Assembly: GCA_011037195.1 (NCBI GenBank)
Contig: JAAEAF010014389.1
Coordinates: 62,001-126,000, forward strand
Direction: 5' to 3'
Length of the DNA: 64,000 nt
From: Triatoma infestans
Taxonomy: Eukaryota > Arthropoda > Insecta > Hemiptera > Reduviidae
The notes under the pieces are model-generated. The model had not been told where the DNA came from. It saw nothing but the letters and a program-made list of their open reading frames with translations, and did not search any database. This document shows positions 58,201-64,000 of this stretch, piece after piece. Every line of letters begins with the position of its first letter. Position 1 is the stretch's first letter. A program made the translations under genes and the position numbers.

Positions 58201-61200
58201 CGCCCCTATCCACGACCCTTGGTCGATAATAGGAAATAAAGCCCCCTTGAAAAATAGGCATTACTCGACTTCTTTTTTTTTTTTATACCGGCAATGCCAC
58301 AGTGCCCTGGTATCCAAGTGAATCGAACCGTAATCTTATTGCGGGATAATGATTTAAGCGTGAGCAGAGTATTCTGTATAAGCGCGTCATATTCTGGTGA
58401 AGATATTCCTTAGACTCAGTAGTGCGGATAGCGAGTCCGTACATATAATTAAAGTGTTTGCAGTAGGTGTTGTGATATTCAATCCCTTATATATGGCAAC
58501 CATTTCTGCGGTGTGATTGCTACAGATTGAGGAAAGAGAAAACATATATTGCCGGTTATCACAGACCACTGCTGCTCCCACACCTGAACCGCACTTAGAG
58601 CGGTCAGTGTAAATAAAATTAGCATTATTGAATTTGCTTTGGTAGCTGAGAAATTCATCCTTATAAATATATGGAGGGGTACGGTTTTTGAGGAATTTCG
58701 TTAAGGATAAACAGATTTTGGCGTTTGTGAGAGACCAAGGGCAAAGTGGGGATATGTTGGTGACGGAGATATTTTGAGGGTCAATTTCTTCCTCGAGCAG
58801 AAGCATTGATACGCGCTTTGGAAATGAGTATCTTATTATTGTATTGGTATTGGAATGAGGTATAGATTGTAGGAATAATTCTTTTAGTGGGTGATTGTGG
58901 GAGGACAGAATTTTGATATAATAAGTGAGATCTAATTGTTTTCTGCGAAGGTCTAACGGCAGCTCACCAGAATCCGCATATAAGCTATTAATTGGACTAG
59001 AGCGAAACGCGCCCGTAGCTATTCTCAAAGCAGTGTTGTAAACAGTGTTGATGATTTTGAGATTACTTTCTGTTGCTGAGCCATAAGCACTGCTACCGTA
59101 GTCCAATTTTGACCTAATTAATGTATGAAATAATTTTAACATGCTTTTTCTGTCAGCTCCCCATGCGGTATTTGTGACGGCTCTAAGAAGATTGAGAGAA
59201 CTCAAACAGGAGGCTTTAAGTTCTTTTAAGTGGCTGGTCCAAGTTAGATTTCGGTCGAAAGTTAGATCTAAGTACCGCGCTTTATCGGCGACTTTTATTT
59301 GTTTATTATATATTGTTAAGTTTATTGGCTCAGTAGTCTTTCTTTTGCTGAATAATACTGCCACAGTTTTGGAAGTAGAAACCTTGAATCCATGGTTAGT
59401 TAACCATTTTACAATTTTGTTTAGTGATAATTGCACTTTCTCCATAGCGAAGGCTATATCTTTACTTCTGCAGAATATAACCAGATCGTCTGCGTACAAT
59501 TGTCTGGTACAATGAGGCAGCTCAATCGAGTCCAGTACTTTATTTATGCCTATGCAAAAAAGAAGTGCACTGAGGACGCATCCCTGTGGTACACCGTTCT
59601 GTTGTTCGTAAGTGTCAGATAGAGTGTTACCGTTTCTTACCCTAAACGTTCTATTAGTTAGAAAGTTATTAATGAAGTTAAGTACAGCACCTTCTATACC
59701 ATAGGTTTTAAGAGTGTCGAGAATAAGGCGTTTCCAGGTTCTGTCAAAAGCATTTTCAATATCTAGAAATATAGTTATAACCTTTTCTTTATTTTCAAAT
59801 GCATCTAGTATAGAAGATTCTAGAAAGACTAGATTGTCCCTAGCACTTCTGCCCTTTCTGAAGCCACTCTGCCATGGTGGGGTCAGACCTCTGGATTCGA
59901 GGTACCAGTTTAATCTATTGGCTATCATTTTTTCGAGTAATTTGCACATGGAACAGGTGAGGGAGATAGGGCGATAACTACTTGGTTTTTGTGGGGGTTT
60001 ATTTTTTTTGTTAATTGGAATTACTATTGCTGTGTTCCAGCGCTGTGGATATAGACCAGATAGAAATATTCTATTTAGTATGTTCTATTTAGTTTTATTG
60101 TTTGGGGATAAATGTTTAATCATCCCAATACAAATTTGGTCAGGACCAGGAGATGTATCTTTACGTGTATTTAAGGCAATTTGAAACTCAGTATCAGTGA
60201 AGGGTAGATTTAAAGGATTTGAAGGGTCTGTAGTAACGACGAAAGGTTGAGATTCGATTTGTCTTTTAATTAATTGAAATTCATTGGAGTAATTACAGGT
60301 GGCGGATACATTAAAGAAGTGTTGTCCTAATTTATCAGCCGTTTCTTTTGGATCAGTGATGTAGGTGTTGTTTTCAGTGAGAGCAGTTGGGGTGTGAGAA
60401 GTTTTATACCCTTTTATTTTCCTGATTGCGTTCCAAAAGACATCGTTAGGTGCATTACAAGATATGTTGGAAAGAAAGTTTTGCCAAGATTGTTTTTTAC
60501 TGTTTTTAATAACATAGCGAGCATGTATTTTGGCGGCTTTATATTGTTGTAGAGTTTGAGATGACGGTCTGTTCAAAAACTTCCTTAGTGCTTGTTTTCT
60601 CTTTTTAACAGCTTCTTCACATATCAGTGTCCACCAAGGGACAGGAGGGGTGCGATAAGGACGAGGTGAGCTACGAGGTATAGTCGAGCTTGCGGCTTGT
60701 AACAGTTGTTGATTTAGTTCATCTATTAATAAATCTATATTTGGTTGATTTATATCTAGACCTGTTAGTTGCGCTAACTCTTGATAGTGAGGCCAGTCAG
60801 CTTTCTTTATTTGCCATTGGCTAGCCCGGGCAGATACTGCGGTTCTATAAAGACTTTCTATTATGATGGGGAAATGGTCGCTACCGAGACTATCATCAAA
60901 AGTGCGCCAGGATAATCCTGCCTGCAGTGAGGGGTACAGATACTCAAATCTAAACAGGAGAATGTACCAGAGTTAATACAAATATGAGTCGGAGTATGAT
61001 TGTTTAGTATGTTTAAATCATTCATATTAACGAAATGCTCAATTTCTTCTCCTCGGGTATCTGTGTGGTTCCCACCCCATAGAAAGTGGTGCGCATTGTA
61101 ATCACCCAGTATGAGTACCGGAGGTGGTAATTGTTCATATAAGTGATTTAACTGTTCGGCAGAGATATCTCTACCAAGTGGCAAATAAATTGAACAGATG

Positions 61201-63973
61201 GTAATAGGGTGTAAGCTGGAGAGAATTCTAACAGCTACTACTTGTAGGTTACCTGCAATATTGACATCTATGAATGGGATATCATTCCTTATTAGGATAC
61301 ATACGCCTCCACATGCTATTTGCCCCTCTAAATAGTCTTTCCGTCTTATCATATATCCTGACATTGCAAAATTATCAGTAGCTTTAAAATGGGTCTCCTG
61401 AATGCACACAATTGTACAATTTAGTTTATATAGTAAACGATTAAGGTCTGGTCGTCTACAATTAAGTCCATTTACATTCCACTGACAGATGATCATTTTA
61501 GATTTGATTAATTTAGTATATGAATGTATTGTTTATTATAAAGGCCATAAAGGAGAAACTTATATTCATAGGTACCTTGATTAATATCTGTATAGCAGTA
61601 ATAGATATGGACGATTAGCAGTTTCAGAGCTGCACGATTAAGTTGCAGCATCTGTTTTTGTGTGTTTTTTAGGACGCGCGGGTTTAGGTTTAAGGTTTAA
61701 ACTTGGACTTATTTGGTTGGTCGAAGAGGAAGGGAGAGTGAGGGCTTCACTAAGCGACGAACATTGGGATATTGGTCTCTCTTTTTAGGCTTATTTGTTG
61801 AGCTGATTTATTTGTAGTAATTTTAGCTACATTAATTTTTACATTTTGTGTGTAAGTTTTACTTTCCAATAAAGTCTTAACAGTGTTTGCTTGAGGTTGA
61901 GTAGGAATACTGATGGTTAATGGATACTCTACTTTTACTAATAAAAAATTAATATAAAGTGCTAATTGTATTAGCACTTTTTCCAGGATTGATTTTAAGG
62001 GTTTAGGAGAGCGTTGATGTTAGGGTTCCTTCTAAAGTTCCATTTAAATATAATTTATGGCTCCTCGACCAGCTATAATGTGGGCAAGTAAACATTTAGT
62101 GGAAATTATAAACAAACCTGGCCGCAGCAACAAGCATGGCAACAATTTTTATAGGGTTCGTTTGGTAAGTACTACCTTCGCCGTCTAATTCTAACCTTGG
62201 AGTAAAAATTGTTAGTTTGGAGAAAATTTGTTAATTAGATTATGAGAATTGCAATAATTCAAATTTTTTTGGGATGTCATCGACCCTTGCACTCTCCAAG
62301 TGGAACACAGGAATTTTTGGTTAGCCTTTCGATATGTTTTTATTCAGGAAACCTCCTTAAAAAAAGGAATTAAGATAATGCAACAGGCACTGCAACATTC
62401 ATTCGCTGCATTCCTGTCTCATTGCCGGAATGAGTTTCAAGTAATAGTATTAGTATAGTAAATAGTAATAGTAACCGTGAAGATGGTAGGAAACTGTCTC
62501 AAAATAGGAAAGTTTCGAAAACATATTCCAATTATTTTATGTTCCAAAACCCGATTCCATCTTACCAAGATCTTGAATCTTATCAGGTTCTGGTGGTAGA
62601 GACTATACTAGCAAGAATATGTTCTTTTCTATTCCAGAATAGTAAAATATTAACAGTATGACAATTTTGTGGGTCCGAGCGGTCCCTGTGCACCTCTGTG
62701 TATGATTCATCACATATGTTTGATGATTGATAATAACCAGTATGATAATTTTTACTTTCTCTTATTCCTGGTAAGAGGAAGTATTGCGATCGTGTCAAAT
62801 TTTCGATGTTTTGAGTTTTTAAGATGTTTTTAGCGAATGGTTTGTATGTGCATGCGTTTGTATGTTCAAGATCTTGGATCTTGAAGGTTTTGGTGGTAGA
62901 GACTATACTAGCAAGAATATGTTCTTTTCTATTCCAGAATAGTAAAATATTAACAGTATGACAATTTTGTGGGTCCGAGCGGTCCCTGTGCACCTCTGTG
63001 TATGATTCATCACATATGTTTGATGATTGATAATAACCAGTATGATAATTTTTACTTTCTCTTATTCCTGGTAAGAGGAAGTATTGCGATCGTGTCAAAT
63101 TTTCGATGTTTTGAGTTTTTAAGATGTTTTTAGCGAATGGTTTGTATGTGCATGCGTTTGTATGTTCAAGATCTTGGATCTTGAAGGTTTTGGTGGTAGA
63201 GACTATACTAGCAAGAATATGTTCTTTTCTATTCCAGAATAGTAAAATATTAACAGTATGACAATTTTGTGGGTCCGAGCGGTCCCTGTGCACCTCTGTG
63301 TATGATTCATCACATATGTTTGATGATTGATAATAACCAGTATGATAATTTTTACTTTCTCTTATTCCTGGTAAGAGGAAGTATTGCGATCGTGTCAAAT
63401 TTTCGATGTTTTGAGTTTTTAAGATGTTTTTAGCGAATGGTTTGTATGTGCATGCGTTTTCAGCTGCCTACATAAAGACCCAAACATTCAAGAAAATGCT
63501 TGAAGTTAGAGCACAACCATTTGACCATGTTTTTTTTGGTGATATAATGTATTGATAAGATCGCCTTATTTTATTTATGTCTACATTAACCATTTTCTAT
63601 TGTTAAAGGCTGGAAAAAATTCAGTATTGATATTAATGATTATATTGTTGACTTCTACATGGCCTTTAATATTTTAGTGGACATATAGGGGCACAAAATC
63701 AATCCTTTCTTTTCAGTGTTGAATTATTTCATATTATACATGTATCAGGAGACTGCAACTTCTTTCACTTCATTTTTTTTGTTTCTTTTAAGAGTGAAGG
63801 ATTCTTGAAAAAAAGCAGCACCTTAGCTGTCTCCTTTGTCACTTGATAATCATTGACACCATTTTATAATGACCTGTTTCTTTTTCTTTTATTTTTAGCG
63901 GAAGAGAAAAAGTTGCCATGATTAGATTAAGAGATCCAAGGGAAGAAGATATCAAACCAGGTTCACCTGACAG
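40292..63973 (+). CDS. Calpain-5/6-like protein lacking catalytic residues (partial, 3' end beyond window)
   Basis: Six exons: 40292-40462, 40697-40828, 40915-41114, 42153-42345, 51037-51158 and 63899-63973, in one frame, giving about the first 298 residues; the last donor (gtaagt) follows at 63974. The protease-core layout matches calpain-5: [87 protein letters not shown], and MIRLRDP. The active-site Cys motif (GxxGxCW) reads G-E-Y-S-C-N-W, so Asn83 stands where Cys belongs, with Cys one place early. His251 is kept. The third residue (Asn in RLRNPWG) is Asp285, and the following Trp is Arg287. A classical Cys-His-Asn protease activity is therefore not expected; mammalian calpain-6 is a known precedent. 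Introns 4 (8.7 kb) and 5 (12.7 kb) hold the Xkr gene and many mobile elements. The exon 2 acceptor is acaag, a weak form. Confidence 0.9.
43338..43488 (+). pseudogene. Decayed duplicate of calpain exon 2
   Basis: Matches 40602-40768, covering the end of intron 1 (ttcattaaataacaaaac shared) and the first two thirds of exon 2. The translated copy starts KLCDIPKHLDSPNIIRVGEY and ends TS just where the active-site segment begins, then diverges into an unrelated frame with a stop at 43516-43518. It lies in intron 4 and has no good donor, so it is probably not spliced in. Confidence 0.85.
44212..47109 (-). CDS. XK-related protein (Xkr), nested gene
   Basis: Three exons on the minus strand: 47109-46721, 46639-46437 and 44882-44212. 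They total 1263 nt, 420 residues plus stop, in one frame. XK-related proteins are multi-pass membrane proteins; some act as phospholipid scramblases at the plasma membrane. Evidence: about ten hydrophobic helices, and the family block HYLFFQGIIHAGPQILLQL in exon 2 (compare the HGAPQLLLQ motif of vertebrate Xkr). The C-terminal hydrophobic half contains LGRSLCLILAATFFPW and a charged end. The ATG at 47109 opens the frame, but cagtaaaatgtcc at about 47084-47072 looks like a splice acceptor, so Met12 (47076) after a 5' UTR intron may be the real start. AATAAA (minus) lies at 44180-44175. The gene lies wholly within calpain intron 4, opposite strand. The third-exon acceptor is the weak form tacaag. 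Confidence 0.87.
45640..45722 (-). repeat. SINE fragment related to 37330-37405
   Basis: Shares ggctcctgggaagaag, aatctaagggtagca and cctccgcg with the SINE at 37305-37400, and has TTTAGCTTAGTGGTAGCGCG (A-box region) on the minus strand. Its B box is missing. In Xkr intron 2. Confidence 0.55.
45753..46017 (+). mobile_element. tRNA-Pro-derived SINE in Xkr intron 2
   Basis: The head 45753-45828 has a 7-bp acceptor stem (gtcctca/tgagggc, one GU), an A-box region TTGGTCTGGAGG, an anticodon arm ctcgc/gcgag as in tRNA-Pro with loop ttttggt, and the B box GGTTCGATTCC. A non-tRNA body follows, with ggcccttcacgggctgttg near its end, then a T-rich tail (about 46003-46017). A complete, fairly young-looking SINE. 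Confidence 0.75.
47110..49956. other. Calpain intron 4, upstream of Xkr
   Basis: 2.8 kb of AT-rich intron. The Xkr promoter should lie just above 47110; no motif stands out. No other gene or clear element was recognised. Confidence 0.45.
49957..50890 (-). mobile_element. LINE, C-terminal RT fragment with poly(A) tail
   Basis: Minus strand. From 50878: KGPRQGCCVSPVLFNIFID, then TLQFVDDQVL (RT active site as FVDD), then KTQCMVVGG. Frame changes follow, with ITLYAAETWSL and ALEMDFWRRSCRAS, and finally RKLKWYGHVMRM near 50190. The 3' end at 49957 is an A-run (T-run on plus). This is the endonuclease/RT LINE type with the WYGHV.RM tail. 5'-truncated, with several frameshifts. In calpain intron 4, just before exon 5. 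Confidence 0.85.
51527..51564 (-). ncRNA. Hammerhead ribozyme, intact core
   Basis: Minus strand, in order: stem I CATC, core CTGAAGA (exact CTGANGA), stem II GGGC/GCCC, GAAA, then ACCGGT as a self-complementary stem III, cleavage base C, and stem I GATG. Every conserved core residue of the hammerhead is present. Stem III has no room for a loop within one molecule, so it would work as a dimer, as known for newt satellite and other short-stem-III hammerheads. Confidence 0.75.
51679..51715 (+). ncRNA. Hammerhead ribozyme motif, one base lost in stem III
   Basis: Plus-strand partner of the motif at 51527-51564: CATC, CTGAAGA, the same stem II, GAAA, CCGTC, GATG. One G is missing from stem III, leaving A-U and C-G pairs around a single base. 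Core residues and the cleavage C are intact; activity uncertain. Confidence 0.6.
52026..52880 (+). repeat. Decayed ACTTTCTCTTAC-family copies
   Basis: Begins aactttctcttattgc, followed by aaagtattgcaatcgtgtca and gagttttcaac as in the 518-bp element. The right end is decayed near 52850-52880. A G-run of about 10 lies at 52537-52546. Non-coding. Confidence 0.6.
53543..54060. mobile_element. 518-bp element with 12-bp terminal inverted repeats
   Basis: Ends are ACTTTCTCTTAC (53543-53554) and GTAAGAGAAAGT (54049-54060), a perfect 12-bp inverted pair. The left part reads gaagtattgcaatcgtgcca then gagttttcac; these words recur at about 34800, 52050, 54250 and in the 300-bp tandem units. No protein. 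A MITE-like family, but no target duplication is clear, so its class is open. Confidence 0.6.
54244..54800. repeat. Further copy of the ACTTTCTCTTAC family
   Basis: Starts attttctctaattg and ends taagagaaaggcgtgtgagg near 54782-54800, sharing interior words with 53543-54060 (gagttttcatcagaaatatg, ggtcccctaagtgcg). More diverged. Confidence 0.55.
54892..55112. repeat. 220-bp direct repeat, copy 1
   Basis: Nearly identical to 58063-58282 (a few substitutions and small gaps). On plus, both begin ataggtgcaata and end ttactcgacttc followed by a T-run. On the minus strand each directly follows the A-run of a LINE fragment. Either it is the true 3' UTR of that LINE or a duplicated flank. Confidence 0.8.
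55133..55550 (-). mobile_element. I-clade LINE, C-terminal zinc-knuckle fragment
   Basis: Minus strand: HKNFLTYRPHPELFF near 55520-55475 (with stops), then IRAHIKGLFTTIAKSGPPP and the knuckle CQCCGVTLTIKHIFVDC, ending in LKTTNLYNLI and a stop near 55170. A short 3' UTR and an A-run (T-run at 55110-55132) follow. This is the part missing from the longer LINE at 58283-61995, so the two may be separate copies or halves of one split element. Confidence 0.7.
55560..58060 (+). mobile_element. LINE with intact ORF1, endonuclease stump and no RT
   Basis: Plus strand. A GC-richer leader at about 55600-55760, then ORF1 (55991-56791), then a broken endonuclease: LNILLLGDFNAIVGTLQ near 57079, then the SDHM.TVTF end motif near 57412. 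An open frame from 57380 ends in a basic tail at 57674. Instead of a reverse transcriptase, a T-rich 3' region follows directly (to about 58057). It separates the two halves of the minus-strand LINE. Likely a non-autonomous derivative. Confidence 0.65.
55991..56791 (+). CDS. LINE ORF1 protein (L1 ORF1-like)
   Basis: 266 residues. Residues 1-58 form a coiled coil (heptads around MEMEKNRNLTVTEIKESI). Then ESRKRNVIMFGLNEE starts an RRM-like domain of the kind found in L1/Tx1-type ORF1 proteins, followed by a C-terminal domain with ISIAEDFPKDV and a Lys-rich tail. Such proteins bind the element RNA. The frame is fully open, unlike the other LINE parts nearby, suggesting a young copy or selection on the protein. 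Confidence 0.75.
   Translation: MSQEQVLEFLVKFKEQMSMEMEKNRNLTVTEIKESIKDVSDNVKNLKTKVNMLERESRKRNVIMFGLNEEFGDYWKLEEFVCSLLNDKLKLKLTYADLDFVRRLGKIKENIARPILIGFTQFRTKLLVLKNSYKLKETKISIAEDFPKDVAEIRKALRPKLIEARRAGKYAFMRYEKLIIKESASEGDIKMTDQLKKRLLSESPPTEVEKVTKEERRPKKNKPYADSKIGKSKLEQFVYTPRSSRDPAVEVSGKSDGIEKSILKKT
58063..58282. repeat. 220-bp direct repeat, copy 2
   Basis: Partner of 54892-55112. On the minus strand it follows an A-run that is joined directly to the RNase H part of the larger LINE, with the C-terminal zinc-knuckle region missing. Confidence 0.8.
58387..59949 (-). CDS. LINE reverse transcriptase and RNase H part
   Basis: 520-residue open frame within the I-clade LINE. The RT catalytic YADD lies at about residue 152 and the RNase H Asp at about residue 447. 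The frame is broken upstream from the linker and endonuclease by a frameshift near 60085-59950 and ends early in the RNase H domain. Not a host gene. Confidence 0.9.
   Translation of the reverse strand: MCKLLEKMIANRLNWYLESRGLTPPWQSGFRKGRSARDNLVFLESSILDAFENKEKVITIFLDIENAFDRTWKRLILDTLKTYGIEGAVLNFINNFLTNRTFRVRNGNTLSDTYEQQNGVPQGCVLSALLFCIGINKVLDSIELPHCTRQLYADDLVIFCRSKDIAFAMEKVQLSLNKIVKWLTNHGFKVSTSKTVAVLFSKRKTTEPINLTIYNKQIKVADKARYLDLTFDRNLTWTSHLKELKASCLSSLNLLRAVTNTAWGADRKSMLKLFHTLIRSKLDYGSSAYGSATESNLKIINTVYNTALRIATGAFRSSPINSLYADSGELPLDLRRKQLDLTYYIKILSSHNHPLKELFLQSIPHSNTNTIIRYSFPKRVSMLLLEEEIDPQNISVTNISPLCPWSLTNAKICLSLTKFLKNRTPPYIYKDEFLSYQSKFNNANFIYTDRSKCGSGVGAAVVCDNRQYMFSLSSICSNHTAEMVAIYKGLNITTPTANTLIICTDSLSALLSLRNIFTRI
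60861..61496 (-). CDS. LINE APE-type endonuclease part
   Basis: 211 residues, starting MIICQWNVNGLNCRRPDLN, with the catalytic blocks QETH and GDYNAHH of apurinic-type LINE endonucleases. A frameshift near 60900 separates it from its SDHFPI end and the RT. Confidence 0.88.
   Translation of the reverse strand: MIICQWNVNGLNCRRPDLNRLLYKLNCTIVCIQETHFKATDNFAMSGYMIRRKDYLEGQIACGGVCILIRNDIPFIDVNIAGNLQVVAVRILSSLHPITICSIYLPLGRDISAEQLNHLYEQLPPPVLILGDYNAHHFLWGGNHTDTRGEEIEHFVNMNDLNILNNHTPTHICINSGTFSCLDLSICTPHCRQDYPGALLMIVSVATISPS
61996..62582. other. Calpain intron 5, between LINE and tandem array
   Basis: About 590 bp without a gene or recognised element. Confidence 0.4.
62583..63460. repeat. Tandem array, three copies of a 300-bp unit
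   Basis: Units start at about 62583, 62881 and 63181 with a period of exactly 300 bp; units 2 and 3 are identical wherever I compared them, and unit 1 differs only at its left end. Each unit contains tttttactttctcttattcc and gtattgcgatcgtgtcaaat, the left end of the ACTTTCTCTTAC family. Because 300 is divisible by 3, an open frame of 271 codons runs through on the minus strand; I regard it as a by-product. Recent amplification or an assembly artefact. Confidence 0.95.
63461..63898. other. End of calpain intron 5
   Basis: AT-rich intron sequence leading to the acceptor atttttag at 63891-63898. Nothing else seen. Confidence 0.5.
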
Positions 63974-64000
63974 GTAAGTCAGCTTTAAAGATTGTTTTTT

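Larger units (their letters stand above)
58283..61995 (-). mobile_element. I-clade LINE (endonuclease, RT, RNase H), nearly intact
   Basis: Minus strand. An ORF1 remnant at 61977-61750; the ORF2 endonuclease at 61496-60861 (ICQWNVNGL, CIQETHF, LILGDYNAHHFLWGG, SDHFPI after a frameshift). A linker follows at 60576-60085, then RT and RNase H at 59949-58387. RT motifs: LEKMIANRLNWYL, WQSGFRKGRSARDNL, FLDIENAFDRTWK, NGVPQGCVLSALLF, and YADDLVIF. RNase H motifs: FIYTDRSKCGSG (D kept, G changed to R), HTAEMVAIYKGL, ICTDSLSALL, and TWIPGHCGIAG at 58340-58290. It then runs straight into an A-run, so the C-terminal cysteine region is deleted. Only a few frameshifts; a rather young copy. Confidence 0.9.

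Noticed and set aside
62583..63398. 271-codon open frame on the minus strand
   Set aside because: It is the 300-bp tandem unit translated three times; the frame stays open only because the period is a multiple of three. No family resemblance.

Overview
The window looks like nuclear DNA of an insect or close arthropod. It is AT-rich, its genes have GT-AG introns, and its proteins are closest in form to the insect members of their families (Bmcp, Cactin, EMC5, Kap3, a calpain-5-like protein and an XK-related protein). It is crowded with decayed LINEs, a mariner, tRNA-derived SINEs and small palindromic elements. The order is not determined; nothing points to Diptera.

Layout. 1172-1291 (+) is the last coding exon of a Bmcp/SLC25A14-type mitochondrial carrier. 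From about 2660 to 13215 runs a block (copy A) that is duplicated in tandem as a shorter block at about 13520-16870 (copy B). Copy A carries a LINE, a mariner, a palindromic ribozyme element and the intronless cactin gene (10762-12765, +); copy B lacks all four, and so gives empty sites for them. At 17604-17066 (-) is the three-exon EMC5/MMGT1 gene. It shares a 223-bp divergent promoter with the kinesin-2 subunit gene Kap3 (17828-30868, +, 18 exons, 866 residues), which is complete here. 30869-40291 is about 9.4 kb of gene-poor, repeat-rich spacer. From 40292 (+) to the window end runs a calpain-5-like gene (six exons seen, not finished). A complete three-exon XK-related (Xkr) gene lies in its fourth intron on the minus strand (47109-44212). 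Its fifth intron (12.7 kb) is filled with retroelements, 518-bp terminal-inverted-repeat elements and a 300-bp tandem array.

The main unusual points are these. (1) Several unrelated-looking palindromic elements share a hammerhead-ribozyme core (CTGANGA, stem II, GAAA, a very short palindromic stem III). One family has two insertions with 10- and 12-bp target duplications and an extra end of about 32-35 bp, as in Penelope-like elements. In one insertion the second arm begins within a few bases of the predicted self-cleavage site. (2) The calpain has lost two of its three catalytic residues (Cys to Asn, Asn to Asp) while keeping the His, and a decayed duplicate of its active-site exon lies in the next-but-one intron. 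(3) The tandem duplication lacks precisely the cactin segment in copy B.

The host genes act in separate pathways: mitochondrial carrier transport, splicing and NF-kB-type signalling (Cactin), ER membrane-protein insertion (EMC5), kinesin-2 transport (Kap3), a presumably non-proteolytic calpain, and membrane lipid scrambling (Xkr). Exon boundaries were placed by hand from splice sites and reading-frame continuity. In all three multi-exon genes that are complete here, the exons sum to a whole number of codons.
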